64,000 nt of DNA from Bryobacter sp. CoA8 C33 (GTDB taxonomy: Bacteria; Acidobacteriota; Terriglobia; Bryobacterales; Bryobacteraceae), in contig JAINDK010000039.1 in NCBI GenBank assembly GCA_019931185.1, positions 46,179 through 110,178 on the forward strand, in the 5' to 3' direction. The notes below the pieces were generated by a model. That model was given only the letters and a program-made list of their open reading frames with translations. It searched no databases and was not told the DNA's origin. How positions within the stretch are numbered: position 1 is the stretch's first letter; every line of letters starts with the position of its first letter. A program made the position numbers and the translations under genes. Shown here piece by piece: positions 61,931 to 64,000 of the stretch.

Positions 61931-63515
61931 GAGGGCGGCGTTACTGCTGCTGTGGGGGCTGGCAGGATGCACCACTAAGCCGGAGGCGGGGCCGGTGAAC
62001 CCGAGACTGGCTCTGCAGCGCTTTGATAATCAGGGCGTGGAAACGGACGGCTGGGTAGGGGCGGCGCTGGGGCTGGTGATGGGGGCGCAGTTGCGTGAAG
62101 ATCAACCGCTGGCGGCGAAGTTGGTGGAAGATCAGCAAGGGGTGCGGATGCTGGGGGCGGGGCGGACATTGACGGGGGACTACCGGCGCAAGGGCGATGG
62201 GTTCGAGTTGCGCGCCTATCTCATCGATACGCAATCGACGAAGGTGCTAGCCGAAGGAGTTTATCGTATGAGCGAGGGGGATCTGGTGGAAAAAACGGCA
62301 GTGGTGCTGCGGGAACTGCTGGGGGCGAAGCCGGTGGAAATCGAAGCGAATTCGCGGGATTGGGTGGAATTGGGCAAGGCCTGGAGCGCGGGTTCGGCCG
62401 AGGCCCTGGAGAGGTTTGTGGTGGCGCATCCCGGATTGGGAGCAGCCTATCCGCTGCTGGTGCGGCAGTGGCTCGCCGCCGGGCGCCGGGCCGAGGCGCA
62501 AGCGGTGGCGGCACGGCTTCCGGGAACGATTGATGCTCTATCGAGAGCGGATGTGGCGGTGTTGACGGCCGCCGACGGCCCGGGGCGGCTTGCGGCGCTG
62601 CGTCAGATGAATGGGCTGCGCCCGGCTGATCCGCAACTGGCGGGGGAGTTGGCGCAAATGGCGGAAAGCCTGAAGGAGTGGGCGGTAGCGGCGGAGAGTT
62701 TGGGCCGGTTGACGCGCCTGGATGCCGGCAATGTGGATTGGTGGAACCGTCTTGGTTACGCCGAAGCCCATCAGGGCAAGCGGAAAGAGGCCGTGGCGGC
62801 GATCGAGCAGTACCGTAAGCTGGCCCCAGGGGATGCTAACGCGTTGGATTCCCTGGGCGAGGTGAACTACATGAACCGCAACTTTGCCGAGGCGGCGCGA
62901 CTCTTCGACGAGCAGGTGGCGCGGTTTCCGGCGTTTCAGAATCTGGCTGGGATGCGCAAGGCGGCTTTTGCCTATGCCAACGCGGGAAACCGGAAGCAGG
63001 CCGATACCCGCTTTGGCGATTGGATGGGGCGAGTGCTGGCGGGGGCTCCGCCGAGTGCGGCGGCATGGTCGCGGGCGCTGTGGCTGGCGCGGACGGGGAG
63101 GGACGAGGAGGCGTTGCGCTTGCTTGCCAAGGAACGCGAGGGCAGCGTGGGGGACCGGCGGGCGCTTGCCATGCTGCATGAGGCGGCCTTGCGGTTTGGA
63201 CTGCGCGGGGAGCGGCCCGGGGTTGAGGATTGGAAACGGTGGGAAAAGGAACTGAGCCAGGGGCCGGGGCGCAATGAGTTTGTGATTTTTGCCTTGCTTG
63301 CCCAGGAGCAGCCCCTCGAACGGAAAAGGCAGCAGATTCTCAACGCGACGGCCCTGCCACAATTAGCAGAATTGCGGCGCCAACTGTTGGAGGCGCTCGA
63401 GGCGCTCGAGGGGCCGCCGGCGGACCTGAAGCGGGGAGTTTTCCCCCTGCCCAGCGCCGAGGATGGCATCCTGGAGGCGCTGCTTTTCCGTAAGCGGCCG
63501 CTTGTGATACGATAA
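61920..63515 (+). CDS. TPR-containing lipoprotein
   Basis: A 531-residue protein, GTG start, with lipobox LAGC (LLLLWGLAGC). The N-terminal 110 residues form a beta-type domain (LTGDYRRKGDGFELRAYLIDTQSTKVLAEGVYRM). The rest is a long helical repeat array (TPR-like), e.g. NVDWWNRLGYAEAHQGKRKEAVAAIEQYRKLAPGD. It is probably bound at the inner face of the outer membrane or on the inner membrane. Last gene of the PBP operon. Confidence 0.8.
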   Translation: MRCKRAALLLLWGLAGCTTKPEAGPVNPRLALQRFDNQGVETDGWVGAALGLVMGAQLREDQPLAAKLVEDQQGVRMLGAGRTLTGDYRRKGDGFELRAYLIDTQSTKVLAEGVYRMSEGDLVEKTAVVLRELLGAKPVEIEANSRDWVELGKAWSAGSAEALERFVVAHPGLGAAYPLLVRQWLAAGRRAEAQAVAARLPGTIDALSRADVAVLTAADGPGRLAALRQMNGLRPADPQLAGELAQMAESLKEWAVAAESLGRLTRLDAGNVDWWNRLGYAEAHQGKRKEAVAAIEQYRKLAPGDANALDSLGEVNYMNRNFAEAARLFDEQVARFPAFQNLAGMRKAAFAYANAGNRKQADTRFGDWMGRVLAGAPPSAAAWSRALWLARTGRDEEALRLLAKEREGSVGDRRALAMLHEAALRFGLRGERPGVEDWKRWEKELSQGPGRNEFVIFALLAQEQPLERKRQQILNATALPQLAELRRQLLEALEALEGPPADLKRGVFPLPSAEDGILEALLFRKRPLVIR

Positions 63516-63615
63516 AAAAGTTGTCAGGCGGCCCTCTTTGCGGGATTGTCGTAAACAATACGCTTCCTGGTAATTATTCCTGGCGGGATCTTGTTGAGAG
63601 GGTTCGTGCGCATCT
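63516..63615. other. Spacer ahead of the tRNA-tuf unit
   Basis: No gene here. It probably contains the tRNA-Tyr promoter. A TTGTCG at 63546-63551 and TAATTA at 63571-63576 are spaced 19 bases apart, which is a poor fit; other options exist. Confidence 0.3.
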
Positions 63616-63704
63616 GGATAGGTGGCCGAGCGGTCAATGGCAACAGACTGTAAATCTGTCGGGTCTTGCACCCTACGAAGGTTCAAATCCTTCCCTATCC
63701 ACCA
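63616..63704 (+). tRNA. tRNA-Tyr (anticodon GTA)
   Basis: The acceptor stem GGATAGG/CCTATCC, D-arm and a long variable arm (class II) are present. The anticodon loop CTGTAAA between ACAGA/TCTGT puts GTA at 63650-63652. The 3' end includes the discriminator A and an encoded CCA. Confidence 0.95.
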
Positions 63705-63744
63705 TTACTCTTGCGCCGATTGCCTGATACAGTGGTGAAGTCGG

Positions 63745-63820
<76 letters not shown>

Positions 63821-63861
63821 TCTGATTTCTTCCCCAAAAACTTTTCTAAGGCGCGAGTAAA

Positions 63862-64000
63862 ATGGCGAAAGAGAAATTTGACCGTAGTAAGCCGCACGTC
63901 AACGTAGGAACGATCGGGCACATCGACCACGGAAAGACGACGCTGACGGCAGCGATCACGAAGGTGTTGTCCAAGCACAACCCGAAGAACACGTTCCGGA
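63862..64000 (+). CDS. tuf: Elongation factor Tu, N-terminus (cut by window edge)
   Basis: The first 46 residues read [20 protein letters not shown] and continue [20 protein letters not shown]. The P-loop GHIDHGKT is the signature of EF-Tu, here with Ile rather than the more common Val at GHVDHGKT. The gene runs past the window. Its location after tRNA-Tyr and tRNA-Thr matches the classic tRNA-tufB operon. Confidence 0.96.
   Translation, partial: MAKEKFDRSKPHVNVGTIGHIDHGKTTLTAAITKVLSKHNPKNTFR

Overview
This is a high-GC bacterial chromosome segment, most likely from an acidobacterium of the Solibacteres/Bryobacterales group. The evidence is an Oar-like TonB-dependent receptor with an N-terminal carboxypeptidase-regulatory-like domain, repeated DUF1080 proteins, Tat-exported Gfo/Idh/MocA, sugar-isomerase and sulfatase enzymes, a GMC oxidoreductase with a gluconate-dehydrogenase-type small subunit, a pair of DUF3526-type permeases, and an exported protein carrying a CXXCH motif after a GAPGD stretch. 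This assignment is inference from gene content; there is no rRNA gene in the window. No phage, CRISPR array or integrated island was seen. The only trace of a mobile element is a decayed integrase/transposase fragment near 16.5 kb.

Layout. 1-8 kb: start of an exported CXXCH protein, mutY divergent from uvrA, a queuosine-precursor transporter divergent from yebC-ruvC-(exported unknown)-deoB. 8-12 kb: a large orphan TonB-dependent receptor with its own promoter. 12-16.5 kb: minus-strand operon of a PH-like membrane protein, YdcF-like protein, ABC exporter and M20 peptidase. 16.5-20 kb: transposase remnant, CobW/ZigA-type metallochaperone GTPase, NTF2-like protein, and a SelA-like PLP enzyme with an extra C-terminal domain. 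20-23.6 kb: minus operon baeRF protein, tandem UspA protein, glycerophosphodiesterase-like protein, DUF1080. 23.7-28.8 kb: SMP-30 lactonase, then a LolD/FtsX/HlyD-type tripartite ABC system. 28.9-35.1 kb: plus operon rsmB-rpe-bamD-like lipoprotein-response regulator-yajQ-hydrolase-glutamine-rich membrane protein. 35.1-42.2 kb: minus operon Gfo/Idh/MocA, NfeD, SPFH, methyltransferase and a 33-residue membrane peptide, then YceI, and BrkB/GMC/small subunit. 42.2-45.7 kb: AAA ATPase with winged helix, DUF1080, QueG. 45.9-48.1 kb: a large isolated radical SAM enzyme with its own leader and terminator. 48.2-55.2 kb: sugar isomerase-like protein and sulfatase, then rimO-yacG-pgpA-NHL-cinA-DUF2237. 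55.4-55.8 kb: rpmB-rpmG. 55.8-58.5 kb: two DUF3526-type permeases. 58.5-63.5 kb: class A PBP and two TPR proteins. 63.6-64 kb: tRNA-Tyr, tRNA-Thr and the start of tuf.

How it fits together. Information processing and repair genes (mutY, uvrA, ruvC, rsmB, rimO, queG, rpmB/G, tuf) are mixed with envelope genes (BamD-like, PBP, SPFH/NfeD, ABC exporters) and with exported carbohydrate enzymes. The plus strand is markedly G-rich whichever strand is coding, so plus genes end codons in G and minus genes in C; this also creates many long spurious antisense frames. Six convergent gene pairs overlap at their 3' ends. The most interesting candidates for new biology are the radical SAM enzyme (possible membrane-lipid chemistry), the glutamine-rich membrane protein beside BamD-like/YajQ, the DUF3526 permease pair without an ATPase, the SelA-like fusion and the winged-helix AAA ATPase.
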